This document shows, one piece after another, positions 28,771 through 37,390 of a stretch of 64,000 bases of DNA (position 1 is the stretch's first letter; each line of letters starts with the position of its first letter). The notes beneath the pieces were generated by a model. The model saw only the letters and a list, made by a program, of their open reading frames with translations. It made no database searches and was not told the origin of the DNA. A program made the position numbers and the translations under genes. Origin of the DNA: Methanocella_A sp963792125 (GTDB lineage: Archaea; Halobacteriota; Methanocellia; Methanocellales; Methanocellaceae); NCBI GenBank assembly GCA_963792125.1, contig CAWBVA010000012.1, positions 558,001-622,000 of the forward strand, given 5' to 3'.

Positions 28771-28824
28771 CCCGTCAGCAGTTTTAAGGTTAATGCGAGA
28801 CATATAGCACCGGGACGGTGGATT

Positions 28825-29910
28825 ATGCAAGCTGCAGCCATACATTACTTTTCAGGCACAGGGAACACGCACCGTGCGATCACGATCGTCGGGGAAAAAC
28901 TGAAGAGCGCCGGCTATGCGGTCGACCTGTACAGGGTCTCTGACATGACGGAGCCTGCCGCGAAGAAGTACAGCCTCCACGTGTTCGCCTATCCGGTCTA
29001 CGCGCTCGACATGCCCAACATCATGCTGCAGTACATGCGCAAGCTGCCACGGGACAGCGCCCGGGCTGCAGTGATCACTATTTTCGGCGAGCTGAGCGCC
29101 GAGCACATGATGAACGGCTATGAAGGAAACGCGCTGGCACGAGCGAGAAAGGTGCTCCGTAAAAAAGGGTACGACGTCTTCTTCACTGACGCGGCCGGCT
29201 ACCCGCACAGTATCACCATCGGGCTAAACCCGCCGGGGATCGAGGACCAGCAGGCTATCAGGGCAAGGTCTGATAAAAAGGTCGAAGCGATGGCTGATAA
29301 GATCGTCAGGCTCAGCAGCAGCTACCGTCCGGAAAGCCTGCTTAACCCGGTCTACGGGATTTTTGGCGACCTGTTCAGGATCATCGGCCGCCGGTCGCTG
29401 GGAAAAATGTACGTCGCCGACGCAAGGTGCAACGGCTGTGGCAAGTGCGTGCGCTCCTGTCCGGCCGGGGCTATCATGCTTTCAGGCGGAAAGCCCAGAT
29501 GGGGCATGGAATGCGAGGGATGCCAGCGTTGCATCAACAGCTGCCCCAACAGGGCAATCCAGACCTCGATAGTCCGGCTGATCGGGGTACTCGTGCTCCA
29601 GATACTCTCGCTGGCCACCTTCATCGGGATCTTCCTCCTGCCATACCGTAACATTTTCATGGACACCACTATCGGGCCTGTCCACATTAGTGGCTGGTGG
29701 TCGGGATTCATCGTTGCCCTGGTGGTCTGGGCAGTGGTTTTCTACCTGCTGAGCCGGTATGTGCTGGACGAGTTGATCTGCATAGGCGAACGGACCGGGG
29801 CGCTGCAGTCCGTTTTTCACGCGACGTTCACCCGGGGCTACAGGCGGTACCTCGACCCGGGGTTCAATCCTGTAGAGCCTCTGCCACAGGTCCCCGGCGG
29901 AAAGAGATAA
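28825..29910 (+). CDS. EFR1-type flavodoxin-ferredoxin membrane protein
   Basis: A fusion of three parts: an N-terminal flavodoxin-like domain (YFSGTGNTHRAI, about residues 8-19, binds FMN phosphate), a 2[4Fe-4S] ferredoxin (CNGCGKCVRSCP and CEGCQRCINSCP, about 201-240) and two C-terminal helices (about 252-275 and 290-312) that should anchor it to the membrane. The family name EFR1 is established, but the role is not. The gene begins an apparent series of four small plus-strand genes. ATG 28825 follows GGTGGAT. Confidence 0.85.
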   Translation: MQAAAIHYFSGTGNTHRAITIVGEKLKSAGYAVDLYRVSDMTEPAAKKYSLHVFAYPVYALDMPNIMLQYMRKLPRDSARAAVITIFGELSAEHMMNGYEGNALARARKVLRKKGYDVFFTDAAGYPHSITIGLNPPGIEDQQAIRARSDKKVEAMADKIVRLSSSYRPESLLNPVYGIFGDLFRIIGRRSLGKMYVADARCNGCGKCVRSCPAGAIMLSGGKPRWGMECEGCQRCINSCPNRAIQTSIVRLIGVLVLQILSLATFIGIFLLPYRNIFMDTTIGPVHISGWWSGFIVALVVWAVVFYLLSRYVLDELICIGERTGALQSVFHATFTRGYRRYLDPGFNPVEPLPQVPGGKR

Positions 29911-29986
29911 GGGATTACTTTCACCTTGCGGAGCGCCATTTTAAATACCGGAAAAGACATTTAATTTTGGGTGAGCGAGGGGAGTT

Positions 29987-30253
29987 ATGTCACCTGAAGC
30001 TACCAGTGTGGACCTGGAGTACGTCCCGGGGATCGGCCCAAGCATTGCCGCCGATCTCCGGTCCATAGGTATTTTTTGGCTGGCTGATCTGAAAGGCCGG
30101 GACCCGGAGCAGCTTTATCACGCTCTCGAAGACAGGGCCGGCCGTCACATCGATCGCTGTGTACTGTACATTTTTCGTTGTGCGGTCTACTATGCCTCGA
30201 ACGAGAGGCACGACCCTGAAAAACTGAAGTGGTGGCACTGGAAAGATACGTAA
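29987..30253 (+). CDS. Helix-hairpin-helix (Cdd1-like) protein
   Basis: An 88 aa protein beginning with a helix-hairpin-helix motif (LEYVPGIGPSIAADLRSIGI) and continuing with RDPEQLYHALEDRAGRHIDRC, as in the Pfam Cdd1 'pathogenicity locus' family. It may bind nucleic acid; no function is established. GGGGAG two bases upstream supports ATG 29987. It precedes the DUF3795 gene by 12 bp. Confidence 0.78.
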   Translation: MSPEATSVDLEYVPGIGPSIAADLRSIGIFWLADLKGRDPEQLYHALEDRAGRHIDRCVLYIFRCAVYYASNERHDPEKLKWWHWKDT

Positions 30254-30265
30254 AAGGCGATTGAG

Positions 30266-30820
30266 ATGGAATTCGACTATCCGGCAACCGGCGTATGCGG
30301 TCTCTCCTGCAGGCTGTGTCCCCGGTACCATACCGATGGCAGCAGCCGGTGCGGCGGCTGCAAGAGCCCGTTCAGGATGGGCGCGGGCTGCCCGTTCGTC
30401 ACATGTGCGGTAAAGAAGAAAGGGATCGAGCTATGCACCGATTGTGCGGAAGGCGAGACCTGCGAACGGTGGACACGTCACCGGGAATTATCGAAGACTA
30501 TCGACTCGTTCGTCTGCTACCAGAAGCTGCAAGATAACGTTATGTTCATCAAATCGCACGGCATCCGGGCGTTCGAAGAGGATGCGGAGAAGCGGCGCAA
30601 GCTGCTGGAAGAGATGCTGGCCGGGTACGACGACGGCCGGTCGAAGAGCTTCTACTGTATAGCGGCCACTGTATTCGAGATAGCGGAACTCGAACAGGCG
30701 CTGGCATCTGCCGCCGCCTCATCGGCCGGCATGGGGACGAAGGAAAAGGCCAGGGTGATGCGCCGCGTGCTCGAGAGCACCGCGAAAGAAAAACATTATT
30801 ACCTTGCTCTTAGAAAATAA
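30266..30820 (+). CDS. DUF3795 cysteine-rich protein
   Basis: A 184 aa protein whose N-terminal half has many cysteines in CGLSCRLCPRYHTDGSSRCG, GCPFVTCAVKKKG and CTDCAEGETC, typical of DUF3795. The family probably binds zinc or an iron-sulfur cluster; its function is unknown. The C-terminal half is helical. It is likely co-transcribed with the flanking small genes. Confidence 0.78.
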   Translation: MEFDYPATGVCGLSCRLCPRYHTDGSSRCGGCKSPFRMGAGCPFVTCAVKKKGIELCTDCAEGETCERWTRHRELSKTIDSFVCYQKLQDNVMFIKSHGIRAFEEDAEKRRKLLEEMLAGYDDGRSKSFYCIAATVFEIAELEQALASAAASSAGMGTKEKARVMRRVLESTAKEKHYYLALRK

Positions 30821-30849
30821 AGTGATTATACTCGTTCGGGTGATGTGTA

Positions 30850-31386
30850 ATGAGCGGCCTGCCGGTGGCAGAACAGAGTATTATTGTAAAGGATCAACCG
30901 TGGCGGACGATAGCGCTTTCTGTAGCCAATACGATCATCAGCTGGGGCACCGGAGCACTAATCTTTTACATCATCAACCCATGGGCAGCCGTGGGATACC
31001 TTTTATTATGCTTATGCGTACTGGTCATGCCCACGTATTTCAGGTGCCGGTACTGCGTCTACTATGGCAGACGTTGCACGTCTGGCCTGGGGCTGATCTC
31101 CGCAGGCCTGTTCCGGAGAGGCGACCCCGCGGGCTTCTGTAACCCCAAAAATATCTTCCCGGTGGCGATACCGAGCTTTGCCGTGCTCCTGCTGCCGCTG
31201 GCCTCCGGCGTGATCGTGACCGCGCTGAGCTTCTCGTGGGTCATGGCAGGTCTCACGGGCTTTTACTTCGTCGTAGTAATGGTCGGAGGCTACTTCTTCC
31301 AGCGCTACGTGACCTGTAAAAATTGTGCCCAGGGCAGGGTCGGCTGCCCGTCCTACCGGATGATGCAGGGCGGAAAGCTGCAATAG
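30850..31386 (+). CDS. Conserved membrane protein with cysteine motifs
   Basis: A 178 aa protein of unknown family with about four membrane helices. Cysteine pairs sit at the membrane edge in RCRYCVYYGRRC and after the last helix in TCKNCAQGRVGCPSYRMM, arranged as if to bind a metal or cluster on the cytoplasmic face. ATG 30850 follows GGGTGATG. It converges with fdhD, with stops adjacent. Confidence 0.6.
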   Translation: MSGLPVAEQSIIVKDQPWRTIALSVANTIISWGTGALIFYIINPWAAVGYLLLCLCVLVMPTYFRCRYCVYYGRRCTSGLGLISAGLFRRGDPAGFCNPKNIFPVAIPSFAVLLLPLASGVIVTALSFSWVMAGLTGFYFVVVMVGGYFFQRYVTCKNCAQGRVGCPSYRMMQGGKLQ

Positions 31387-32139
31387 CTAATGCACTATCC
31401 GTTCCGGCGCCGAAAACACCTTCACTTTCTCTTTGTCCGCGAAGCAACACAGCGTCGCGTTAGCCCTGCGGGCGCTGTCGATGCCGCTGCTGATGGGTGC
31501 AGCCTTGGACAGGATGAGCGGGATTTTCGCCCGGACCGCTTTCATTACCATGCCGGCCGGCTGGCGGCCTGACGAAAGAAGGAATAATTGAGACAGGTCA
31601 TCGCCGGCAAGCGTCGCCATGCCAACGACTTTGTCGATGGCGTTGTGCCGCCCGATGTCCAGCGCTTTGTATTTCAGCGTGCCGTCCGCGGCCACCAGGC
31701 ATGCGCTGTGGGCGCCGCGAGTGCGCTCCTGCGTCTCGGAGAACAGGTACTTGAGACTGTCGAGTATGACGTCGATCTTGAACTTCTGGCGGACAGGCAG
31801 GCTGACGTTGTCGTCCCGGCGCTCCCAGTTGACGCCGATACAACCGGAAGACCGCAGCTCGTACCACAGGTCGAAGTGCTCGAAGGATCGTATCTTCAGG
31901 TAGACGCGACCGTTTTCCTCACGATAGTCCTCGATGTCTTCGCGGCTCTGAACCGCGCCCTCGGTGATCATATAGCCTATGGCCAGCTCGATATGGTTAT
32001 CCGGCGTGGTCACGATCGACGACAGCTTCGTGCCGTTGATGATCAGCTCGATGGTCTGCTCGACCATGACCGGGTCTGACGTCTGCTCGGCGCCAGCGCG
32101 GGTCACCTTCACACACGAATATTCCCTGACCGGTTCCAT
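31387..32139 (-). CDS. fdhD: Formate dehydrogenase accessory sulfurtransferase
   Basis: FdhD transfers sulfur to the bis-MGD cofactor before insertion into formate dehydrogenase, so it serves the fdhA at the left edge of this window. The 250 aa protein has AIGYMITEGAVQ, the central cysteine region SSGCIGVNW with one cysteine rather than CxxC, GAHSACLVAADG, DIGRHNAIDKVVG and SSGRQPAGMVMKAVRAKIP. ATG 32139 follows GTGAGG. It is divergent from tfx and shares an AT-rich promoter with it. Confidence 0.93.
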   Translation of the reverse strand: MEPVREYSCVKVTRAGAEQTSDPVMVEQTIELIINGTKLSSIVTTPDNHIELAIGYMITEGAVQSREDIEDYREENGRVYLKIRSFEHFDLWYELRSSGCIGVNWERRDDNVSLPVRQKFKIDVILDSLKYLFSETQERTRGAHSACLVAADGTLKYKALDIGRHNAIDKVVGMATLAGDDLSQLFLLSSGRQPAGMVMKAVRAKIPLILSKAAPISSGIDSARRANATLCCFADKEKVKVFSAPERIVH

Positions 32140-32159
32140 TTGCCTCACACCCAAAGGTT

Positions 32160-32174
32160 TAAACTTTTATAAGC
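32160..32174. promoter_or_regulatory. Shared TATA-like region between fdhD and tfx
   Basis: TTTAAACTTTTATAAG can serve as a TATA box on both strands. It lies about 20-25 bp before the tfx ATG at 32188, which suggests a leaderless tfx mRNA, and about 25-30 bp before the fdhD ATG at 32139. Confidence 0.5.
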
Positions 32175-32187
32175 ATATGCATTCTTG

Positions 32188-32595
32188 ATGGCTTATAAAT
32201 CATTCCTCACGAAAAGGCAGCTCGCCGTCCTGCGGTTACGCCAGGCGGGCCTGACCCAGGAAGAGATTGCCAGGCGGATAAAGACCACCCGCGCCAACAT
32301 CAGCCTCATCGAGAAGCGGGCCCGGGAAAACGTCGAGCGCTCGAAGGAGACCATCCGCGAGTGGAACAGCGTTATCTCTCCGGTCCGAATTTCCATCAAG
32401 AAGGGCACGGACGTGATGAACATCCCGGAGATCGTCTTCGACGAGGCGGACAAAGCTTCGATACACGTCAAGTGTGATTCCATCGGCCTGATCACGCTCA
32501 TCAAGAAGGAGAAGGGCACATCGATCACCAACCGCATCGTCGACGAGCCGTTCGAGATCGACATCGCCAACTCGGGAGACGTGGCCGTACTTTGA
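32188..32595 (+). CDS. tfx: Tfx family DNA-binding regulator
   Basis: A 135 aa protein with an N-terminal helix-turn-helix (FLTKRQLAVLRLRQAGLTQE, then TTRANISLIEKRARENVE) and an acidic C-terminal part. It matches Tfx, first described in Methanothermobacter as a protein binding the molybdenum formylmethanofuran dehydrogenase (fmdECB) promoter region. Here it lies beside fdhD and overlaps the next gene, so it may coordinate molybdenum/tungsten enzymes. The ATG at 32188 is used rather than the TTG directly before it. Confidence 0.9.
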   Translation: MAYKSFLTKRQLAVLRLRQAGLTQEEIARRIKTTRANISLIEKRARENVERSKETIREWNSVISPVRISIKKGTDVMNIPEIVFDEADKASIHVKCDSIGLITLIKKEKGTSITNRIVDEPFEIDIANSGDVAVL

Positions 32596-33635
32596 CGGCA
32601 GTGGACACTGCGACCGCAGTGTTCGCGGTCGATGTCGGATCGGGCACCCAGGACATCCTCGTAGCTGATACGAGCCTGCGGCATCCCGATATGAAGATCG
32701 TCATGCCCGCGCCCACTCAGCTATATGCGGCGAAGATACGAAGGCTCCGCCGGGACTTGTTTTGCGACGGCTATACCATGGGAGGCGGCGCCATCACCGG
32801 CGCGCTCCGGCGACACGCAGAGAAATACAGGGTAGTCATGACGCCGGCTGCCGCCCGCACCGTCCGTGACAACCTTGACGAGGTCCGGGAGCGGGGCATA
32901 GAGATCGGCAAGGAGAGCGACCTTCCGCCCGGCCATGCAAAGTTAACTCTTATCGATGTGGACATGGTCGCCTTCGAGGCTGCGCTATCTATGTTAAACT
33001 ACAGCCTGCCGAAGAACATCGCGGTGGCCGTCGCCGTGCAGGACCATGGAGTTGCGCCGAAGGGCGTCAGTGACCGGCAGTTCCGGTTCCGGCAGATCGA
33101 GAAGAAAATAAGGAAAGGCGCTACGTTCCGGGACTTCATCATAACGGAAAAGACTAAATTGTTCTCCCGTGCCAGCGCAGTCATCCAGAGCCTCAACGAC
33201 CAGGGATATGACGACGTGCTGGTCATGGACACCAAGATCGCCGGTATCTACGGCGGGCTGTATGGTGTAAAGCTCCCGGCCATCGCCATCGACGTGGGCA
33301 ACGGGCACACGACCGCTGCCTCCGTGGCAGAAGACGGTACTATCGTAGGCGTGTTCGAGCACCACACGATGCAGCTGACGCCAGATACTATGCGCGAGTA
33401 TATAGAAAAGCTGGCTGCCGGCACTATCACCAATGAAGAAGTCTTCGACGATGGCGGACATGGGGCTTACGTCCGGGAGGCAATTACGCCGCGGGCTATT
33501 GTTGCAACAGGCCCACGCAGGCAGATGGCCTTGAAGACGGGGCTCGACGTGAAGCTCGCCTCGCCGCTGGACGATGTGTACATGGCCGGGCCGGTGGGCA
33601 TGATACGGGCGTATAAGGCGTTGAAAGAAAGTTGA
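32592..33635 (+). CDS. DUF1786 protein (ASKHA-like fold)
   Basis: A 347 aa protein of the DUF1786 family. The N-terminus VFAVDVGSGTQDILV and the later AIAIDVGNGHTTAASV resemble the two phosphate-binding loops of actin/hexokinase-fold ATPases. Function unknown. It probably starts at TTG 32592, sharing four bases with the tfx stop (TTGA), so the two are translationally coupled; GTG 32601 is an alternative. The link with tfx and fdhD hints at a role around formate or pterin enzymes, which is inference only. Confidence 0.75.
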   Translation: MTAVDTATAVFAVDVGSGTQDILVADTSLRHPDMKIVMPAPTQLYAAKIRRLRRDLFCDGYTMGGGAITGALRRHAEKYRVVMTPAAARTVRDNLDEVRERGIEIGKESDLPPGHAKLTLIDVDMVAFEAALSMLNYSLPKNIAVAVAVQDHGVAPKGVSDRQFRFRQIEKKIRKGATFRDFIITEKTKLFSRASAVIQSLNDQGYDDVLVMDTKIAGIYGGLYGVKLPAIAIDVGNGHTTAASVAEDGTIVGVFEHHTMQLTPDTMREYIEKLAAGTITNEEVFDDGGHGAYVREAITPRAIVATGPRRQMALKTGLDVKLASPLDDVYMAGPVGMIRAYKALKES

Positions 33636-33678
33636 ATTTCATAGAATTATTGCTTACCGTTTCCACGCTAATGTTACT

Positions 33679-33943
33679 AAGGCTATGCGACCCCTGTCAG
33701 GCTCGCCAAGGGCGCCAGGAGCCAAGGGCGCCAAGGCAATTATAAATGTTAATCTGCATTCAGTAGAAGTTTCTGGATACTCCGGGCGCCTTCGCGCGCG
33801 TGCGTAAGAGCCTGACGATGCGATAATCCAGCCGTTTTTATCGACTCTTACGTGACTAATAATGCATTACTCTCAAAAAAACGTTGGCGCCCTTGGCTCC
33901 TTGGCGCCCTTGGCGAGCGTGACAGGGGTGGGCGCATAGCCTT
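33679..33943. repeat. Inverted repeat of GGCGCCAAG-type words reaching into the MFS gene
   Basis: The left arm 33679-33736 (from AAGGCTATGCGACCCCTGTC) and the right arm 33884-33943 (to GGCGCATAGCCTT) are near reverse complements. They carry the same words in the same order as the element at 28.0-28.17 kb. The spacer is about 150 bp. The right arm lies inside the 3' end of the MFS reading frame. Confidence 0.88.
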
Positions 33944-35167
33944 GAAACGGCTTACGTCAGGCCTTTGTTTTAGCATAGCTTCCGCTTTCACCGTTTCCTT
34001 CTTCTCGTCCCGGATGGTGAACGCCAGCAGGAACGACAGCACCGTGAAGACAATGCATAGTAAGAAAGCTACACGTAGCCCGCCCCAGTCGCCGAGGAAG
34101 CCCACCAGGATCGGCCCGCCGCCGTCGCCCACTTCTTTGAACGTGCCGGACAGTCCCATGACGGTGCCCATAATGGCAGCGGGGGCCGCGTATGCGAGGT
34201 ACGAGTTGGATATCACCCAGAGCGCCGAGACGCCGATGCCGGACAGCACCACAGCCGCGAGCCATACAGGGACAGACGGGAACAGCGCTATCATTAGCAA
34301 TGCTGTGGTCAGCAGGATGGCGCCGACCATCATGGGCAGCCGGGAGCCGTACTTGTCTGCCATCTTGCCACTATAGTACTGGGCGAGGACGTAGACGACA
34401 GCCTGCAGGCCTAAAATGAGGCCGGTAGTGCCGGTGTCGATGTGGTTCTCCGTCCCGTAGAGGGGCAGGAAGGAGATGATCGCGTAGAAGACCAGCATGC
34501 CGCTCATGCCGATGAAGTAGCTGCTCAGCAAGTCTAACCTGAAGCCTTCCCGCAGCATGGTCGATGCGGCTTTCCGCTGGTGCTCCTTCGGGTTAAAGCT
34601 CTCCCTGACGAACAAAAGGGTTAGCAGCAGGCAGACTAGAGCAACGCCAGCGCAGAGCCAGAACATCATGTTGAAGTCGTCCAGGTACTGGATGATGAGG
34701 CCGCCTGCGATGGGGCCGAGGGCGTAGCCTGCGCCTTTGATAGAGTTGTATATGCCCATCGCTTCGCCTTTGTTTTCCTGGAACATGTCAGCCACGATGG
34801 CGACGGAAGTGGTGGAGAACGCGCCGATGGCCACGCCCTGCACGAACCGTATGCTGAAGAGGATGGTCGTGTCGTGGAACAGCGGGTACGCCACCGAAAC
34901 GATGATCAGCGCGACGAAGCCAAAAAGCATGAACTTCAGCCGGCCATAGCGGTCGGAGAGAATGCCGAAGGGTGTCTTGAAGATGACCTCGGCGATGGCC
35001 AGCGACCCGATGACCAGGCCGATCTGCATGTTGGTGGAGCCGAAGGCGCCCATGTACGTCCCCAGGTTTGAGGCGATCAGGTGACCGGTGAAGGATGCCG
35101 CGAAGCCTGCGAACGACAGCGTCAGCAGCGCCAGCATCCTGTTATCGCCATTTTTAAACAGTGTCAT
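33848..35167 (-). CDS. Major facilitator superfamily transporter with repeat-derived tail
   Basis: A 12-helix MFS transporter, about 439 aa from ATG 35167. The signature loop GILSDRYGRLKFML follows helix 2, and GKMADKYGSRLP marks the second half. The substrate is unknown; sequence style fits drug or small-metabolite efflux. The reading frame opens further upstream, but ATG 35167 precedes the first helix directly. The last ~25 residues (from about FKAMRPPLSRSPRAPRSQG) are encoded by the inverted-repeat arm, so the natural C-terminus probably ended near the lysine-rich DEKKETVKAEAMLKQ stretch. Confidence 0.85.
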   Translation of the reverse strand: MTLFKNGDNRMLALLTLSFAGFAASFTGHLIASNLGTYMGAFGSTNMQIGLVIGSLAIAEVIFKTPFGILSDRYGRLKFMLFGFVALIIVSVAYPLFHDTTILFSIRFVQGVAIGAFSTTSVAIVADMFQENKGEAMGIYNSIKGAGYALGPIAGGLIIQYLDDFNMMFWLCAGVALVCLLLTLLFVRESFNPKEHQRKAASTMLREGFRLDLLSSYFIGMSGMLVFYAIISFLPLYGTENHIDTGTTGLILGLQAVVYVLAQYYSGKMADKYGSRLPMMVGAILLTTALLMIALFPSVPVWLAAVVLSGIGVSALWVISNSYLAYAAPAAIMGTVMGLSGTFKEVGDGGGPILVGFLGDWGGLRVAFLLCIVFTVLSFLLAFTIRDEKKETVKAEAMLKQRPDVSRFKAMRPPLSRSPRAPRSQGRQRFFESNALLVT

Positions 35168-35358
35168 TTTACCGCTTTTCACTTCCCGGCGTTCACACAT
35201 ACAGCCTATGATAATGCTGTACAGTAATAATTTACTATGATAATTATGCATGTTATGCCTTATCCATAAATAGCTTGCGGACGCGGTGAAAGCTGGCAGC
35301 GGCATGGCGGCGCAAATGTTAATTAATTATTTATCGTCACTGCCGATAATTCCTCATA

Positions 35359-35889
35359 ATGGCGCAGTTGTACGACTTCCCGCTGGGCGTATCGAAGCAC
35401 GACCCCAACTTCGGGAAGATACTGCAGATGATCGAGGGCTTCAGGGGATACGAGACGCTGGAGAGCCTTAAGACCGCTGACGACCAGGTGAGGAAGAAAC
35501 TGGCAGCGCAATTGCAAAGTGCCCTCGAGGAGGCGACTGTTGCCCGGAAGAAGCTGGAGGCGGGCACGCACCTGAGTATCCTGCAGGAATTCGACCGGAT
35601 GACGGGACGCATGCGCTCGGTCCGGGAAATGTTCGCAGATAATTACCAGAACAGGATCGCCACCTGCAAGCGATACATGCCGGAACGGGACCTTGTCGGC
35701 GAGCTGTATTCGCTGGACTTCAAGATACTGTCCGACGCGAATAACGTCTATAACCTCATGCAGGAATTCCAGCGCATGGTCCGGGAAGACATGATGCTGG
35801 CCAACGTCCATAAAATAGGCATGTCCCTCGACGAGATAGCCGACAGCATGGAGAAGAAAAGCCAGATCATAGGCTGCATGATAGAGTGA
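35359..35889 (+). CDS. Hypothetical helical protein next to cheW
   Basis: A 176 aa, almost wholly helical protein not recognised by family. Residues about 38-75 (ADDQVRKKLAAQLQSALEEA and onward) and 140-170 have coiled-coil character. No cysteines are clustered and there is no signal peptide or membrane segment. It converges with cheW, with 25 bp between. An AT-rich TATA-like TTATTTATC lies about 30 bp upstream, so the mRNA is probably nearly leaderless. Confidence 0.55.
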   Translation: MAQLYDFPLGVSKHDPNFGKILQMIEGFRGYETLESLKTADDQVRKKLAAQLQSALEEATVARKKLEAGTHLSILQEFDRMTGRMRSVREMFADNYQNRIATCKRYMPERDLVGELYSLDFKILSDANNVYNLMQEFQRMVREDMMLANVHKIGMSLDEIADSMEKKSQIIGCMIE

Positions 35890-35913
35890 AAAAGCACGTT
35901 TTTAGAAAAATTA

Positions 35914-36393
35914 TTATGCAGTAGCGCTTCGGGAGATCTGCCCGATGTCGTCCTTGATGACCTGCTTCAGGTCGACCAGGATCAGTAACCGCCCTTCGAG
36001 CTTGCCGACGCCCTGTATGTATTTCGAGCTGACCGTCGTGGATAGCGCATCCGGGAGTCCCTCGATCTGTGTCGCGTTCAGGTTCTTCACTTCGGTGACC
36101 GAGTCGACGATAACACCGACTATGTTCTTATCTACCTCGAGGATCATGATACGTGCGTTCCCGTCCATAGCCTTGCCGTCGAGGCCCAGCCGGTTGCGCA
36201 GGTTGACAACTGTCGTTACCTGTCCACGCAGGTTGATCACGCCGTCTACGTACACTGGCGAGCCCGGTATGCGTGTGATGTCCCCCACGCGGATGATCTC
36301 CCTGACCTGTGAGATGTCGACGCCGAATTCCTCGGTGCCCAGCCTGAAGACCACGAGCTGCGTCTCGTTGTTGATGCCACCATTATCTACCAT
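35914..36393 (-). CDS. cheW: CheW-type scaffold protein
   Basis: A 159 aa single CheW domain: QLVVFRLGTEEFGVDISQVR near the start, then IIRVGDITRIPGSPVYVDGV, INLRGQVTTVVNLRNRLG and GRLLILVDLKQVI. Such proteins link chemoreceptors to CheA. No CheA, CheY or receptor gene is in the window, so it is an orphan here. GAGGG seven bases upstream supports ATG 36393. Confidence 0.92.
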   Translation of the reverse strand: MVDNGGINNETQLVVFRLGTEEFGVDISQVREIIRVGDITRIPGSPVYVDGVINLRGQVTTVVNLRNRLGLDGKAMDGNARIMILEVDKNIVGVIVDSVTEVKNLNATQIEGLPDALSTTVSSKYIQGVGKLEGRLLILVDLKQVIKDDIGQISRSATA

Positions 36394-36930
36394 AATTATG
36401 CCCTCTTTGTTGGAACGATTAGAATTTTGAGGCTAAATGATAAATAAATATCGTATTCAATGTGTAATTACGCATTGGACACCGAGGGCACGGTGGTACA
36501 TAAAACGATTTTAAAGTAAGTGACACATTTCCTCAGTGTCACCGGAAGGCGCGATATAAAGCGAAAAAGAGGCAGGGTTGCTGGCGCTGTCGATTAAAGG
36601 CAGCTGAAGAACCGATTGCAATACGGCCTCCAGCAATAGCCCATGCCTGTTTTTCCATTCGTTATATACCCCCCAAATATCGGGCTCTTCCCGGCAGATG
36701 CCGGAAATGGCCCCGCTGCTAAATAACCGTCACCTGAAATGGCGGTTATATGTTTATTACTATTTCACTTTAGTGATATATAGTTTTCTTTGGCTCTTTA
36801 TCATAAATAATCCTTAAATTTGGTAAAATATGCAGACACTCGCGGTCGATTGCGAGGTTTCTGAAATCAGAATAATGCAAAAAGTAAAGAAAAGGCAGTT
36901 GCATTCGCCTTTTCTCCACCTGTCTACCCC
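36394..36930. other. Intergenic region with a degenerate repeat
   Basis: About 540 bp with no credible ORF. CGAGGGCACGGTGG at 36481-36495 and the facing TTCCTCAGTGTCACC at 36529-36543 look like a decayed form of the CACGGAGG-type inverted repeats. Base composition turns AT-rich from about 36720 onward. Confidence 0.4.
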
Positions 36931-37176
36931 TTATACGCCCTTCACAACCCCGTAGTAGTATGTGACAAAGCCGGTCAACGGTATGAGTAACAGCATCAGG
37001 AACCACAACCAGTTAATGCTGGCCTGTTCTGTCACCGGGGTGGATACCAACCGGGTATCGACCGCCGAATTACTGTCGCTGGCCTGGTTCCCTGCACTAT
37101 CTGAAGCGCTCACGTCAGCAATAGCTCCGCCGGTGTCGCCTCTGGCGGACTGTATAAAACTTGTGTTTAAAAACAT
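36931..37176 (-). pseudogene. C-terminal remnant of a surface protein with membrane anchor
   Basis: This 81 aa reading looks like the end of a secreted adhesin: an ASDSAGNQASDSNSAVD stretch as at the end of HYR/Ig-like repeats, then one membrane helix (WLWFLMLLLIPLTGFVTYYY) and a short basic tail. It has no signal peptide of its own. It lies in an AT-rich segment together with the next fragment, and both are read leftward. Confidence 0.5.
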
Positions 37177-37390
37177 TACACATACTAAAGTCAGTATGCC
37201 AGCGCTACTAACGTAGTGCTACAGCTAAACCTTGACTTAAACATTTTATACCCCCCATGCTCCCGATTGGCAATCGGATTTTTATTTGCCTTTCATTATT
37301 GGTTACAATCCCAAATATTCTTAGAGATTGATTTATTTGGTTTAGTACTTGCTTAAATATAAATTTTACTATAGAAGCGATTAAATGTAA

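Noticed and set aside
33679..33943. Miniature insertion sequence with terminal inverted repeats
   Set aside because: No transposase, and no target-site duplication could be recognised by eye; arms consist of simple iterated words. Kept as a repeat of unknown nature.
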